From CAIKOD01 sp035505975 (GTDB taxonomy: Archaea; Halobacteriota; Methanomicrobia; Methanomicrobiales; Methanospirillaceae), in assembly GCA_035505975.1 (NCBI GenBank), contig DATJQJ010000019.1, forward strand, positions 1-30,140: a stretch of 30,140 nt of DNA, read 5' to 3'. Position numbers and translations under genes: made by a program. Below the pieces are notes generated by a model that had not been told where the DNA came from, searched no databases, and worked only from the letters and a program-made list of their open reading frames with translations. This document shows positions 6,923 through 15,469 of this stretch, one piece after another (the stretch's first letter is position 1; each line of letters opens with the position of its first letter).

Positions 6923-7966
6923 TCATGTACCACAGGAGTCCGGGTTCCTGACCCTGCGGGAGATCTCTGCTGCTGTTTTCATAATTACGACCGACTGGGT
7001 TTCATCAGCGAACCGTATACCACAACTTGGTGTGATAAGCGACTGTGCATCGAATAACTTTTCGGGAATATACGAAGAGACGTCGTTTCTGATGGCCATG
7101 TATCGTTCGTAAAGCGAATCGGCATTTTCCTTCGAGAATATCCTCCAGTCGGCCGGGACGATCCCCCAGGCAACGACACCTCCGCTTTCCAGGTAACCGA
7201 GAAGATCGTCGCGGTACAGGAGCAATTCCTTTGCCGTCGTGTAAGCATCGAATGAAAGGACTGCAGGACCAAGAGAAAAAAGAAACCCCCAGTCGGTATT
7301 GCTGCAGCAATGGATACCAACGCAGCCCTCGACAAGTGAAACGATATCCTGCCAGCCCGATTTAACGGTCTCCACATCGATCGGGACCACCGAGGACCCG
7401 AGGGAAGCGAGGTAAGGCTCGTTCAGGATGACGAGCGTATTTTTAACCCCTGTTGCTTGTTTTAATTCGAATTCGTACCACCGGGCACGGAGAGCAATCA
7501 ATTTCGAAAGGACATCGGCAAACTGGGCGTCGTAATACAGGGGCCTTTTATCGGCATCGACGACCTGCATCCCAAACGTTACCGGTCCTGTAACCTGGCA
7601 CTTGACGCCAAATACTGCAGGAAACGATCGCCTGATGAACGAATAGAATCCCGATGCATATGTCGGGCTCACCGAGTACGGTGCAAAATTCCCCTCGATA
7701 TAGTCGAGATAAATGCGTTCCATATCCGCAGCCAGGTCTCGTTCTCGGTCGACAGTAAGCTTCTCTCCCGTAATGACCCGCCCGGGAAGCCCTTCTGAAT
7801 CGGTTACGACAATATTCTCCAAAAAGCCCCTGTTGGGCAGGAGAGGCACGTAAGGGAATTCGGGAAATGCCCCGATCACCGCATCGCAGGCCTCCTCAGG
7901 GTTCGCATGAGGCAGGCTTCCGATGCCGGTGGAAAGACTCTGGGGCGGCGGCAGATAGACAGCCAT
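6923..7966 (-). CDS. MetE-like core (folate-independent) methionine synthase
   Basis: A 347-residue protein resembling the C-terminal catalytic barrel of cobalamin-independent methionine synthase and lacking the N-terminal folate-binding domain. Visible family features are STGIGSLPH near the start, NEP (183-185, matching the DEPAL region of MetE), the zinc ligands H219-x-C221 (GIHCCSN) and C315 (TPSCG). So-called core methionine synthases (the Mes families) methylate homocysteine with methyl groups from corrinoid proteins, and some are predicted to use the corrinoid Fe-S protein of the Wood-Ljungdahl pathway. Placement within the CFeSP operon supports that here. The start at 7966 overlaps the upstream stop (TAATG), with GGAGATCAGG before it. 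It could instead be a related uroporphyrinogen-decarboxylase-fold methyltransferase with another acceptor. Confidence 0.75.
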   Translation of the reverse strand: MAVYLPPPQSLSTGIGSLPHANPEEACDAVIGAFPEFPYVPLLPNRGFLENIVVTDSEGLPGRVITGEKLTVDRERDLAADMERIYLDYIEGNFAPYSVSPTYASGFYSFIRRSFPAVFGVKCQVTGPVTFGMQVVDADKRPLYYDAQFADVLSKLIALRARWYEFELKQATGVKNTLVILNEPYLASLGSSVVPIDVETVKSGWQDIVSLVEGCVGIHCCSNTDWGFLFSLGPAVLSFDAYTTAKELLLYRDDLLGYLESGGVVAWGIVPADWRIFSKENADSLYERYMAIRNDVSSYIPEKLFDAQSLITPSCGIRFADETQSVVIMKTAAEISRRVRNPDSCGT

Positions 7967-9882
7967 TATACCTGATCTCCATGGTTCTTCCGCAACCTGC
8001 ACTCGTTCAGCATTGTTTCAACCCCTGGAAACAGGGAAAGGTCGGTATGGGGGAGGAATGAACTCCCCGTATATTCGTCCATAAACGATGGTTCAGAATT
8101 CAATTCGATATACGAGATCTTCTTGGCAATATCGTCGAGGGTCTTCCTCTTTTTCCGGTTTACCAGCGCCATGCCTGCACCTTCGATCGCTCCGTTCCCG
8201 ATATTTTTTATCCTTTCAACAGGGATTTCAGGCACAAGCCCGATCATAATCGCGTTCTCTTTCGTAATGTAATTCCCAAACGCCCCCGAGAAATAAATCG
8301 TTGCAATGTCCTGCCTGTCAAGGCCGGCCTGTTTCATCAGTGTCATACATGCAGCGAGGACCGATGCCTTGCTCATGATCAGGTTCTTGATATCATTCTC
8401 TGTTATTACGATATCTTTTGCATTGCCGGTCTCGCCTTTCCAGGCGATCACATACTCAGGAAAATGTTCCCCCTTCCTGATCCGCGGGTTTTGGATGCCG
8501 AGGTTGATCCTGCCCGTCCTGTCGACGACGCAGGCACGCAGGAGTCCTGCCAGCAGATCGATGAGACCTGAACCGCATATGCCGACGGGTTTTGTCTTAT
8601 TGATAGTGGCATAGTCGGGTGCCAGGGTTTCAGGGTCGACGGTGATTCTCTCGATAGCCCCTGGATTTGCCCTCATACCGAACAGGACCTCTCCGCCTTC
8701 GAGTGCGGGACCCGCAGCTCCTGCGCAGGAGACCATCCAGTCCCGGTTCCCGAGGACAACCTCAAAATTAGTGCCGATATCCACAAGGAGCGAAATTTCG
8801 TCCCTTTCAGCCATGCCTGAAGCAAGGATATCGGCAACGATGTCCCCGCCGATATAGTCGGACACGGCTGGGAAGAAAAATACTTCGGCATCTTCTGCAA
8901 CCCCGATTCCCACACGCGGTGCGGCGGTTGTCAGATAGCGTCTGACGACCGGGACATAAGGCTCTTCGATCATGTAGGCAGGGTCGATCCCGAGAAGTAT
9001 GTGGGTCATAATCGTATTGCCTGCGATGATTACCTCGTAAATATCCTCCCTGTCGATTCCTGCATTGTTGGCCGCTCCCGTAATCGCGAGATTGGTGCTC
9101 TCGGCAGCAAGTGACTGGAGTTTCTGGAGCCCGTGCTTCCGGGCATAATTGACCCTCGAAAGAATATCTTCGCCGCAGCTGATCTGACGGTTGTAATTCG
9201 AGGCGATCCCCACGATGTGACCGTCGGTGAGATCCCTGATATAGGCAACAACTGTCGTCGTCCCGAGATCGACAGCCACACCATAGAGATTTTTTGACGT
9301 GTCCCCCTTTTCGAGATCGATGATCCGGAACCCGGCTGGCACGTGCGCGATGGTTGCCGTTACTTTCCACCCGCTGTCCCTCAGGATCCGGGGCATCCTT
9401 CTGATGATATCAAGAGGTGTATAGATCTTATCGGCTACGGGTCCCCCGATTTTCTGGATTCCCCATACGAGTCTGGTCAGGTCAGCCGAGGGGTCTTCGA
9501 GAGTGGGGGGGTTTAGTTCAACATAGTATTTTCTCACCGACGGCTGGAATTCGGTCTCAACGCCAAGCGATTCTATCAGGATTTTCTGTTCCTGGATCAG
9601 GGAACTTTCCGGTATCAGCACATGGAGATCATCATCGATATAGGATACGCAGGCGAGGCATGCGCCATTTTCGAGCTCCTGGTCGGAAAAAAATTTTCCG
9701 TATTTCTCCCGATCAAACGAGACCGAACCGTTCTTAATGTAGACAACGCATTTCCCGCATTTCCCCTGCCCCCCGCAGACAACGTTCATGTTGATTCCCG
9801 CCCGCTGGACAGCTTCCAGCACGGTGCTGCCCTTATCGAGGGCGATCTTACGGTAACTGGGCAGGAAGGTAACGGTCACCAT
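7966..9882 (-). CDS. RACo-type reductive activator of corrinoid protein (ASKHA, DUF4445)
   Basis: A 638-residue protein with an N-terminal plant-type 2Fe-2S domain (C36, C42, C45 and C75 or C78) and a large C-terminal ASKHA ATPase domain. The C-terminal domain has GVAVDLGTTTVVAY near 215 and a second phosphate motif LLVDIGTNFE near 365. Proteins of this kind (RACo/AcsV, COG3894) use ATP and low-potential electrons to re-reduce the corrinoid Fe-S protein when its cobalt slips to Co(II). It lies between acsC (1-bp gap) and the methionine synthase-like gene (1-bp overlap), fitting service to the CFeSP encoded beside it. Its length is usual for the family. Confidence 0.9.
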   Translation of the reverse strand: MVTVTFLPSYRKIALDKGSTVLEAVQRAGINMNVVCGGQGKCGKCVVYIKNGSVSFDREKYGKFFSDQELENGACLACVSYIDDDLHVLIPESSLIQEQKILIESLGVETEFQPSVRKYYVELNPPTLEDPSADLTRLVWGIQKIGGPVADKIYTPLDIIRRMPRILRDSGWKVTATIAHVPAGFRIIDLEKGDTSKNLYGVAVDLGTTTVVAYIRDLTDGHIVGIASNYNRQISCGEDILSRVNYARKHGLQKLQSLAAESTNLAITGAANNAGIDREDIYEVIIAGNTIMTHILLGIDPAYMIEEPYVPVVRRYLTTAAPRVGIGVAEDAEVFFFPAVSDYIGGDIVADILASGMAERDEISLLVDIGTNFEVVLGNRDWMVSCAGAAGPALEGGEVLFGMRANPGAIERITVDPETLAPDYATINKTKPVGICGSGLIDLLAGLLRACVVDRTGRINLGIQNPRIRKGEHFPEYVIAWKGETGNAKDIVITENDIKNLIMSKASVLAACMTLMKQAGLDRQDIATIYFSGAFGNYITKENAIMIGLVPEIPVERIKNIGNGAIEGAGMALVNRKKRKTLDDIAKKISYIELNSEPSFMDEYTGSSFLPHTDLSLFPGVETMLNECRLRKNHGDQV

Positions 9883-9883
9883 G

Positions 9884-11221
9884 TCAGGCTTTCCACTCCT
9901 TTACCAGGAAATCCCCGATATCGGCGGCATCGCGGGGTCCTACCAGCACTTTCCAGCCGGTTTCCTCCTCGATTTTACCCGAGAGCGGTGAGGCATACCC
10001 GGGGATGATGAGGCGACGGTGGGTAACAAGCTCTTCAACGCCGAATTTTTTTATCGATTCCCTGACAAGTGTTTCATTCAGCTTACCGGCTGCGACTGCT
10101 GTCAGCACCGAAAGACCCTCGGTATCGACGATCAGCATGTAACAGGGGATTTTTGTCGCCTCGAGGTATCCCTGGAGCGTGAAGTACGTGAGGGAAAAAT
10201 TCACGGTGAGGAGGACCGGGGCATCCTTTCCCGGTTCGCCGACCGGATACATACCGGGGTTCATCTGGATCGGTTTCTGCGGGTCGGTGTAGATATTCTG
10301 ACGGAGAGTCAGGGCCGCTGCAGCAGACCCGGGTGTGAGGTCGCTTGTCACGATAATCCCCGCATATTTATCGATGCCGAGGACGATCGCAGCATCCTGT
10401 TGCTGATACCGTGTTGCATCGAAGAAGATCGGGTAACCAAGTTCAGGGGCGGATCTGCAGATCGCCTTTTGCCTGACGAGTGTCGCTGCAGGGATGTAAT
10501 CGCTCAGGGACGGCAGCGACAGGTCGATCAGGAGCCCGCGAACCCCCTCTTCGGCACACAAGTTCGTCAATTCCCCGGCTTCTCCGGGTGTGCCCGCCGA
10601 TACCGCCAGGGGACACCCGTATTTTTTGGCAAGGGTACACATCGCTTTGTACGTACCGCGTGTTGCTGTATAGATCAGAGGCCGGAAATTTCCACACACT
10701 GCCAGGCCCGCTTCCTGTATTTCGGGATCTGGTGCCATAAGGACCTCAGGGAGGTGGGTGCCTGTCTCCTCTACTGCCCGGACTGCATCGCCAAATGCGG
10801 TTTTGTCGCCGGATTCGCTTTTAATTGCGACACCTGAGAAGGAAAGGTCGGTTCCTACCCGGGTGAGGGATTCTGTCGCTACTCTCCGTGTAACTGCCTG
10901 GATCTGTTCCCTGGGCCAGAGATCTGAGACCAGGAACATGATCCCGGGAGGGTGATAAAACGTCTTCTCATGGCGGAATAACACGAATTCTTCGCCGATT
11001 GCAAGTCTTTTCTCTCCAACACCGACCCTGACCAGCTGGATTGGAGGCCTGGTTGATGCTCCGAGAATATTTTTTGCATTATCATCGAGATAGGGACATT
11101 TTTCGACATCGCCTTTGCCGCTTGCCAGTTTCATGGCGAAGGTGAGACAGGTGGGGTCGCCACACTCCTTGCAGTTCTTTTTCGGGAGCAGCTTATAGAT
11201 GTCAAGGGCTTTTAACGCCAT
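9884..11221 (-). CDS. acsC: Corrinoid Fe-S protein large subunit (AcsC/CdhE)
   Basis: The 445-residue large (gamma) subunit of the corrinoid iron-sulfur protein, which carries the methyl group on its cobamide between methyl-pterin and the ACS A-cluster. The N-terminal 4Fe-4S site is C17, C20, C25 and C42 (KKNCKECGDPTC). This is followed by a TIM barrel and a C-terminal cobamide-binding domain, including NFSLTYF and VDTEGLSVLTA. Length matches bacterial AcsC (about 446). The ATG at 11221, preceded by GGGGATGAG, is preferred over a GTG at 11227 that overlaps the acsD stop. It is 2 bp after acsD and 1 bp before the RACo gene. Confidence 0.95.
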   Translation of the reverse strand: MALKALDIYKLLPKKNCKECGDPTCLTFAMKLASGKGDVEKCPYLDDNAKNILGASTRPPIQLVRVGVGEKRLAIGEEFVLFRHEKTFYHPPGIMFLVSDLWPREQIQAVTRRVATESLTRVGTDLSFSGVAIKSESGDKTAFGDAVRAVEETGTHLPEVLMAPDPEIQEAGLAVCGNFRPLIYTATRGTYKAMCTLAKKYGCPLAVSAGTPGEAGELTNLCAEEGVRGLLIDLSLPSLSDYIPAATLVRQKAICRSAPELGYPIFFDATRYQQQDAAIVLGIDKYAGIIVTSDLTPGSAAAALTLRQNIYTDPQKPIQMNPGMYPVGEPGKDAPVLLTVNFSLTYFTLQGYLEATKIPCYMLIVDTEGLSVLTAVAAGKLNETLVRESIKKFGVEELVTHRRLIIPGYASPLSGKIEEETGWKVLVGPRDAADIGDFLVKEWKA

Positions 11222-11223
11222 GG

Positions 11224-12180
11224 TCACTCATCCCCCTGTATCGATCGCCCGGTCCATAAGGCTCCGAATGCCTCTTTCAACATCGGGATCGTGGCTGGGT
11301 GCCGGACACAGACGATCGCGGCACCAGCTATTGCCGCCGACAGGGCGGCATAAAATTCCCATTTGACCGCGATCTCATCTCTTTTCAGGGGGTCGGCCTC
11401 ACGCACCTCTTTCACCGTGAGAGAATCGGCAGCCGAGGAGATCATCGGCATGGCGAGGTCGGTATCGCCTTTGAGGGCTGCAAACCTGATCCGTTCCATG
11501 ACCGAATAGGAATATTCAAAGCCGTAACCCAGGGTCCCTGTATAAGGATCGATCATCACCCGGTCCGCGGGGACGCCGATCTCCCTGAGAAGTATATTCA
11601 ATTGTTTTGCCAGGTTGATATCGATTGGAGACTGTGCTATCACCGAATGGTTGTACGCCATCGCCGCTGCCGCGACACTTCGGTAGTGGCCCGCCTCCGC
11701 GGTCCCGAGAAGGAGGCGTTCTCCGGCCCCTGCTTCACCGCACTGCTGGAATACCTCAGAATCGATTGCCGGTTCATTGCTGCCCTCGATGATGAGGGGG
11801 AGCGTGGTCCGGGCAAGGACTTCCCTGATCCTAGTCCCGATGGAATTAAAATCATTAAACCCTCTGATTTTGGTGCTGGTAAGGTATAACCTGATCAGGT
11901 CCGGGTGGTAGTGCTCCTCTGCCTCTCTGGCCCAGGCAGGTGTGTCATGGGCCAGGTCCCCGACATAACCGGTGATGATCGGCGACCAGAATGAGGGATC
12001 GTCACATAGTTCAAAAGCAATAAGCGGGATCGATCCCTTACTGCATTCCATACCAAGGAACGGCAGGTCGCTCTCGCCGCCGATCCGGTACGCTACCGAC
12101 CTGGTCCCTCCGTCAGCTGGTGTTGCACCGAGAGTGATTTCCCCGATTCGCCCGCTCCATTCAAATGTCTCATCGGCCAT
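11224..12180 (-). CDS. acsD: Corrinoid Fe-S protein small subunit (AcsD/CdhD)
   Basis: A 318-residue TIM-barrel subunit that pairs with AcsC and completes the cobamide cavity. The length fits bacterial AcsD (about 310-325). Archaeal CdhD subunits are usually more than 400 residues. MIDPYTGTLGYGFEYSYSVM and the C-terminal DPLKRDEIAVKWE segment are characteristic of the family. The ATG at 12180 is chosen because GAGGT lies 8 bp upstream; the ATG at 12186 would be too close. It is 11 bp after acsB and 2 bp before acsC, so it is almost certainly co-transcribed with them. Confidence 0.93.
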   Translation of the reverse strand: MADETFEWSGRIGEITLGATPADGGTRSVAYRIGGESDLPFLGMECSKGSIPLIAFELCDDPSFWSPIITGYVGDLAHDTPAWAREAEEHYHPDLIRLYLTSTKIRGFNDFNSIGTRIREVLARTTLPLIIEGSNEPAIDSEVFQQCGEAGAGERLLLGTAEAGHYRSVAAAAMAYNHSVIAQSPIDINLAKQLNILLREIGVPADRVMIDPYTGTLGYGFEYSYSVMERIRFAALKGDTDLAMPMISSAADSLTVKEVREADPLKRDEIAVKWEFYAALSAAIAGAAIVCVRHPATIPMLKEAFGALWTGRSIQGDE

Positions 12181-12191
12181 GGTCATGTACC

Positions 12192-14222
12192 TCAGATAAG
12201 CGGTTTCATCGCAAGGGCGGGGTGCTGCACTTCATCAAGGAATGCGATCAGTTCTTCAAGCGTCGTCGCTTTGGTCTCATCGGCAATTTTATCAAAAAAC
12301 CCTACAAGCCCTGCCCTGGTTAATTTCTCGACCAGGCGATCTTTCAGTTCCTCCTTTAACAACGAAGGCATCCAGACCAGGCGTTCGATGCCCCCCTCTG
12401 ACTGGAGAAAACGGTCGGAAAGGATATAATTTTTTGATATTCCCGCAAATCCCGGTGTCTGTGCCCCACCTCCAATAGTTCCGGCAAGAGTGGAGAAGGA
12501 CATCCCGGATGGTGTATCTCCTTTGTATTCCCGGTTGACGACCATAATCCCGTTCACCTCCGGGAGCATCAGGGCGATGCACTCAAAGCACCCGCAGCAG
12601 GTCATCGGGTGTTCCATGATGCTGTAGAGCGAGCATCGTGCCACCTCACCGTGGGAAGCTTTCTTCACGAATTTATTTACCCCTTCGAATTCGCCGGTTT
12701 CCTTATCAAGGACCGGGCCCTTGTCGACGGGCTGGTTCGCACCCGAAGGAGATATCTCGTAGGCAATTTTTCCATCGAGCCAGGAGATAGCCCCGCATAA
12801 GGCAGGTCTTTCAGGCGTGATGATGCAGACGTGGTTAGGTGCGAACGTCTGGCAAAGGGTGCAGGAATAAAATGTCACGACATCGCTGTCTTTCATCCCC
12901 CTGATCCTGCTGTCCCTCTCGTCATATACTGCCTGAGCCTCTTTTCTCGCATCGAGTACTGCCTTTTCATCCGTGATCATCGTGACCTGGACGGCGTCGA
13001 GCAGGTCAGGGAAATCGATCCTGAACTTGGCTGCGATCAGTTTTCCGATATGCTCGATCTTTACCCCGGATTTAACGGCATCCTTTGATATCCTTACCCA
13101 TATCAGGTCCCGTTGCGCTACATGCCAGGACCCTTCGCCATAGTTGACAAAGTTATGGATCCTTCGCTCGAGGACGGGCTCGAAATCTTTTTTCATTGTT
13201 TTTCCGGCGACATCGACGATGATACCGAGGGGGACAGCCGATCCTTCCCGTACATCGCCAATCTCCGGGCCGATCACTTTGACGGCACCGTCGGTAACCT
13301 CCGAGGCTGGCCTGACCCTGAGAAGTTCGAATGCAGGAGATCTCCCGCCGCCGAACTCCACGTACATCTCTTCTTTCCTGATGCTCTTGCCCTCGAATGC
13401 AGGAGAACAGGACATCGGGATCGGTATTGCCGTCACCGTAACCTTGATCCCTTTCCTGTCCATCCCCTCTTTAACTGCATTCTGCGGGTCGGACCCGATC
13501 CATTCCCCGCCTTCGTATCCATCAAGGGTAATTATGGGGATGCCGAGGACCCTGAACGTGTCGACCATGGCGATGCTTTCGTCATCGAGGCCAGGGAAGA
13601 CAATCGCGATCGCTTTCGCCCGCTGGGTAGCGTAGGCGATGAGCCTTCCGGGGTCTCCGGGGACGACGCCACCGAACATCAGGGCGACCCTCGCAAGGAT
13701 ATCGATGAAATGGATGCCGTGGAGCGGTGTGGACCCGAGAGGCACCAGACGGTATTCAAGTCCCAGTTTCACCGGTGCCTTCAATAATGAAGGTACGACG
13801 TCTCCTGCGAGAAAGGTCAGCATATATTTTTCCTGCAGTTCACGACATACCCTGGCCGCCGTATCGGGATTTTTCGGTGTGCCGACCATGAATGCGAGTC
13901 CGAGGATACTGCCGTCAACGAGGGAATAACCAAGTTTCCTGAGAACATCGTCGCCGATAAAACCGGTATAGGGTGCGGGTTCTTTCCCTGAAGCCTTCAC
14001 GTGGGAAGCAACAATGCACTCCGCTGCAACAAGCGGGTTTTTTCCGGTGATGGCATATGCCTTTCTTGCCTCTTCGGCATCGTGCACCGGCCGGCCTGTG
14101 AGTGCGAACGAAACAGGCAGGTGATAAGCGGTCTCCTCATATTCGAATGTACCCTGGAGCGAAAGCATCGCATTTTCAAGAGCTGTGTTACCAAGTTTAG
14201 CTGCAGTCCCTATCTCGGTCAT
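12192..14222 (-). CDS. acsB: Acetyl-CoA synthase, bacterial-type (AcsB/CdhC)
   Basis: A 676-residue acetyl-CoA synthase, which joins CO, a methyl group from CFeSP and CoA at a Ni-Ni-[4Fe-4S] A-cluster. All cluster ligands are present: C454, C457, C466 and C476 for the 4Fe-4S part, and C543-G-C545 (within TCCGCF) for the distal nickel. An extra Cys at 542 precedes the CGC motif. Unlike typical archaeal CdhC (about 400-470 residues), it keeps the N-terminal domain (about 1-260, with PAPYTGFIGDD and ALMFGGVVPGD) that contacts CODH in bacteria. It is about 50 residues shorter than Moorella AcsB (729), with the loss near the N-terminus. The ATG at 14222 is preceded by AGAAGGAA. It is first in the operon. 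No CODH gene is in this window. Confidence 0.95.
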   Translation of the reverse strand: MTEIGTAAKLGNTALENAMLSLQGTFEYEETAYHLPVSFALTGRPVHDAEEARKAYAITGKNPLVAAECIVASHVKASGKEPAPYTGFIGDDVLRKLGYSLVDGSILGLAFMVGTPKNPDTAARVCRELQEKYMLTFLAGDVVPSLLKAPVKLGLEYRLVPLGSTPLHGIHFIDILARVALMFGGVVPGDPGRLIAYATQRAKAIAIVFPGLDDESIAMVDTFRVLGIPIITLDGYEGGEWIGSDPQNAVKEGMDRKGIKVTVTAIPIPMSCSPAFEGKSIRKEEMYVEFGGGRSPAFELLRVRPASEVTDGAVKVIGPEIGDVREGSAVPLGIIVDVAGKTMKKDFEPVLERRIHNFVNYGEGSWHVAQRDLIWVRISKDAVKSGVKIEHIGKLIAAKFRIDFPDLLDAVQVTMITDEKAVLDARKEAQAVYDERDSRIRGMKDSDVVTFYSCTLCQTFAPNHVCIITPERPALCGAISWLDGKIAYEISPSGANQPVDKGPVLDKETGEFEGVNKFVKKASHGEVARCSLYSIMEHPMTCCGCFECIALMLPEVNGIMVVNREYKGDTPSGMSFSTLAGTIGGGAQTPGFAGISKNYILSDRFLQSEGGIERLVWMPSLLKEELKDRLVEKLTRAGLVGFFDKIADETKATTLEELIAFLDEVQHPALAMKPLI

Positions 14223-14229
14223 CGACAGA

Positions 14230-14272
14230 TTCCTTCTGTTACATGTATCCTATCCTATATGGTAAATGATTT
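14230..14272 (-). promoter_or_regulatory. Probable acs operon promoter
   Basis: On the minus strand a TATA-like TTTACCATATAGG lies about 33-45 bp upstream of the acsB ATG, giving a predicted short leader containing AGAAGGAA. A near-direct repeat AGGATAGGATAC follows it. This is inferred from spacing only. Confidence 0.35.
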
Positions 14273-14311
14273 CTGATAGGACCGGTCGGAATCGAAGTGC
14301 CCGGGTTGGTT

Positions 14312-14328
14312 GGGGGCCTGTGTCCCCC
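14312..14328. repeat. GC-rich hairpin in the acs/redox divergent spacer
   Basis: GGGGG-CCTGTGT-CCCCC, five G-C pairs around a 7-base loop, lies in the 265-bp spacer between the divergent acsB and glutaredoxin-like genes. It could be a regulatory or insulating structure. Nothing else in the spacer identifies its role. Confidence 0.3.
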
Positions 14329-14430
14329 GTTAATTCACCTGAACCGCCGGACCAGGCCGGAAAGATTCTTGCACCTTCATTATATTTTGAGTTTGAGCCA
14401 TTTCAATCGTTTAAGGCGGCCTACGTCAAT

Positions 14431-14487
14431 AATTATATACTCCTTTTATCAATCCTATTTCATAAACCAAAACGATTGAGGACGGTA
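14431..14487 (+). promoter_or_regulatory. Promoter and RBS of the redox gene pair
   Basis: The TATA box AATTATATAC (14431-14440) predicts transcription start near 14462. GAGGACGG (14478-14485) is the ribosome binding site for the ATG at 14488, and it decides the start against the longer open frame from 14266. Confidence 0.45.
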
Positions 14488-14766
14488 ATGAAACCTGAAC
14501 ATATAGAAGGAAGAGATGCCGGAACGGTGCTCCTGTTTGCCCTGTCGACCTGTGGCTGGTGCCAGAAGACTAAAAATCTGCTGAAAGAACTCGGGATTGC
14601 TTTCGATTATGTCTATGTCGATCTCCTGCCTGAAGAGGAGTTGAAGAGTACACTCAGGCTCATCGAGAAATACAATCCGGCCGGATCGTTTCCAACCATT
14701 ATCATAAATAACGACAAGATTATAGTCGGGTTTCGGGAAGACGAGATCAGGGCGGCATTACGATGA
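14488..14766 (+). CDS. Glutaredoxin-like dithiol protein
   Basis: A 92-residue thioredoxin-fold protein. Strand 1 (TVLLFALS) leads into the active-site C22-G-W-C25, and the cis-Pro region reads GSFPTIII. The C-terminal DEIRAAL helix is as in glutaredoxins. Methanogens generally lack glutathione, so such proteins use other thiols or a dedicated reductase. It overlaps the FTR-like reductase gene by 4 bp (ATGA), which strongly suggests the two proteins work as a reductant pair. The pair is divergent from the acs operon. Confidence 0.85.
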   Translation: MKPEHIEGRDAGTVLLFALSTCGWCQKTKNLLKELGIAFDYVYVDLLPEEELKSTLRLIEKYNPAGSFPTIIINNDKIIVGFREDEIRAALR

Positions 14767-15275
14767 CTGGAATCGGGGATATCAGCGATAAGGAAGTGGA
14801 CGCCCGTTTTGAGATGCTCGACCGCGAAGCCCGGCAAGGCGGTTATAATCTCAATACCGATGTTACGTTCACAAAAGGACTCGTACGAGGGCTTATTTTT
14901 AATGAAATGAGGTTCGGGTACCCGTCCTGCCCCTGCCGCCTCGCGCTCGGTACGCGTCAGGATGACCTGGATATCATTTGTCCGTGCGATTACCGTGACC
15001 CTGATCTGAATGATTTCGGTGCGTGCTATTGTGCCCTGTATGTCTCTGATGCCGTTCTCAGGCACGGAAAGGTGCCGGGCCCGGTTCCTGAGAGGAGACC
15101 ACCATTGAGTGTCCGGGAACGAAAAAAGGTGGATGTGAAAACGCCAGGAATTGGGTCTCTTGCATATCCTGTCTGGCGGTGCCGGGTATGCGGGTACCTC
15201 TGTGCCCGGGACGAGCCCCCCCTCCTCTGCCCTGTCTGCAAAGCGACAAAAGACCGGTTTGAGAGATTTTTATAA
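14763..15275 (+). CDS. Ferredoxin:disulfide reductase, FTR-like domain fused to rubredoxin
   Basis: A 170-residue fusion. Residues 1-95 match the catalytic chain of ferredoxin:thioredoxin reductase. CPC (C56, C58), CPC (C73, C75) and CYC (C88, C90) supply the 4Fe-4S ligands and redox-active Cys pair. A linker of about 40 residues leads to a rubredoxin-like domain with CRVCG (C140, C143) and CPVC (C156, C159) for iron, plus an extra C147. Enzymes with this architecture are known in Methanosarcina as ferredoxin:disulfide reductases. The likely role is to pass electrons from ferredoxin through the 4Fe-4S cluster to the disulfide of a partner, presumably the glutaredoxin-like protein encoded in the overlapping upstream gene. 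The rubredoxin domain may be an added electron port. Confidence 0.88.
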   Translation: MTGIGDISDKEVDARFEMLDREARQGGYNLNTDVTFTKGLVRGLIFNEMRFGYPSCPCRLALGTRQDDLDIICPCDYRDPDLNDFGACYCALYVSDAVLRHGKVPGPVPERRPPLSVRERKKVDVKTPGIGSLAYPVWRCRVCGYLCARDEPPLLCPVCKATKDRFERFL

Positions 15276-15469
15276 CAAATAATCGTGGCCGGGTCATCCT
15301 GCCGTTCCGGAAAAAAACGGGTTCGGTCCGGGCCTCCGGATCTTCTGGAAACAGGTCCGGATTTTTCTCCCGGTCTTTCATCGGTTGTGTCCTGCAACCT
15401 GCTAAATTCTGGGCGTATCAGGAACCGGTTTTTGCGTACCTCTAATAGCCCCCGGCACGAATGTAATGT

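Noticed and set aside
14266..14487. N-terminal extension of the glutaredoxin-like protein from an upstream ATG
   Set aside because: The extension crosses the TATA box and a GC-rich hairpin and has no protein-like pattern. GAGGACGG supports the ATG at 14488.
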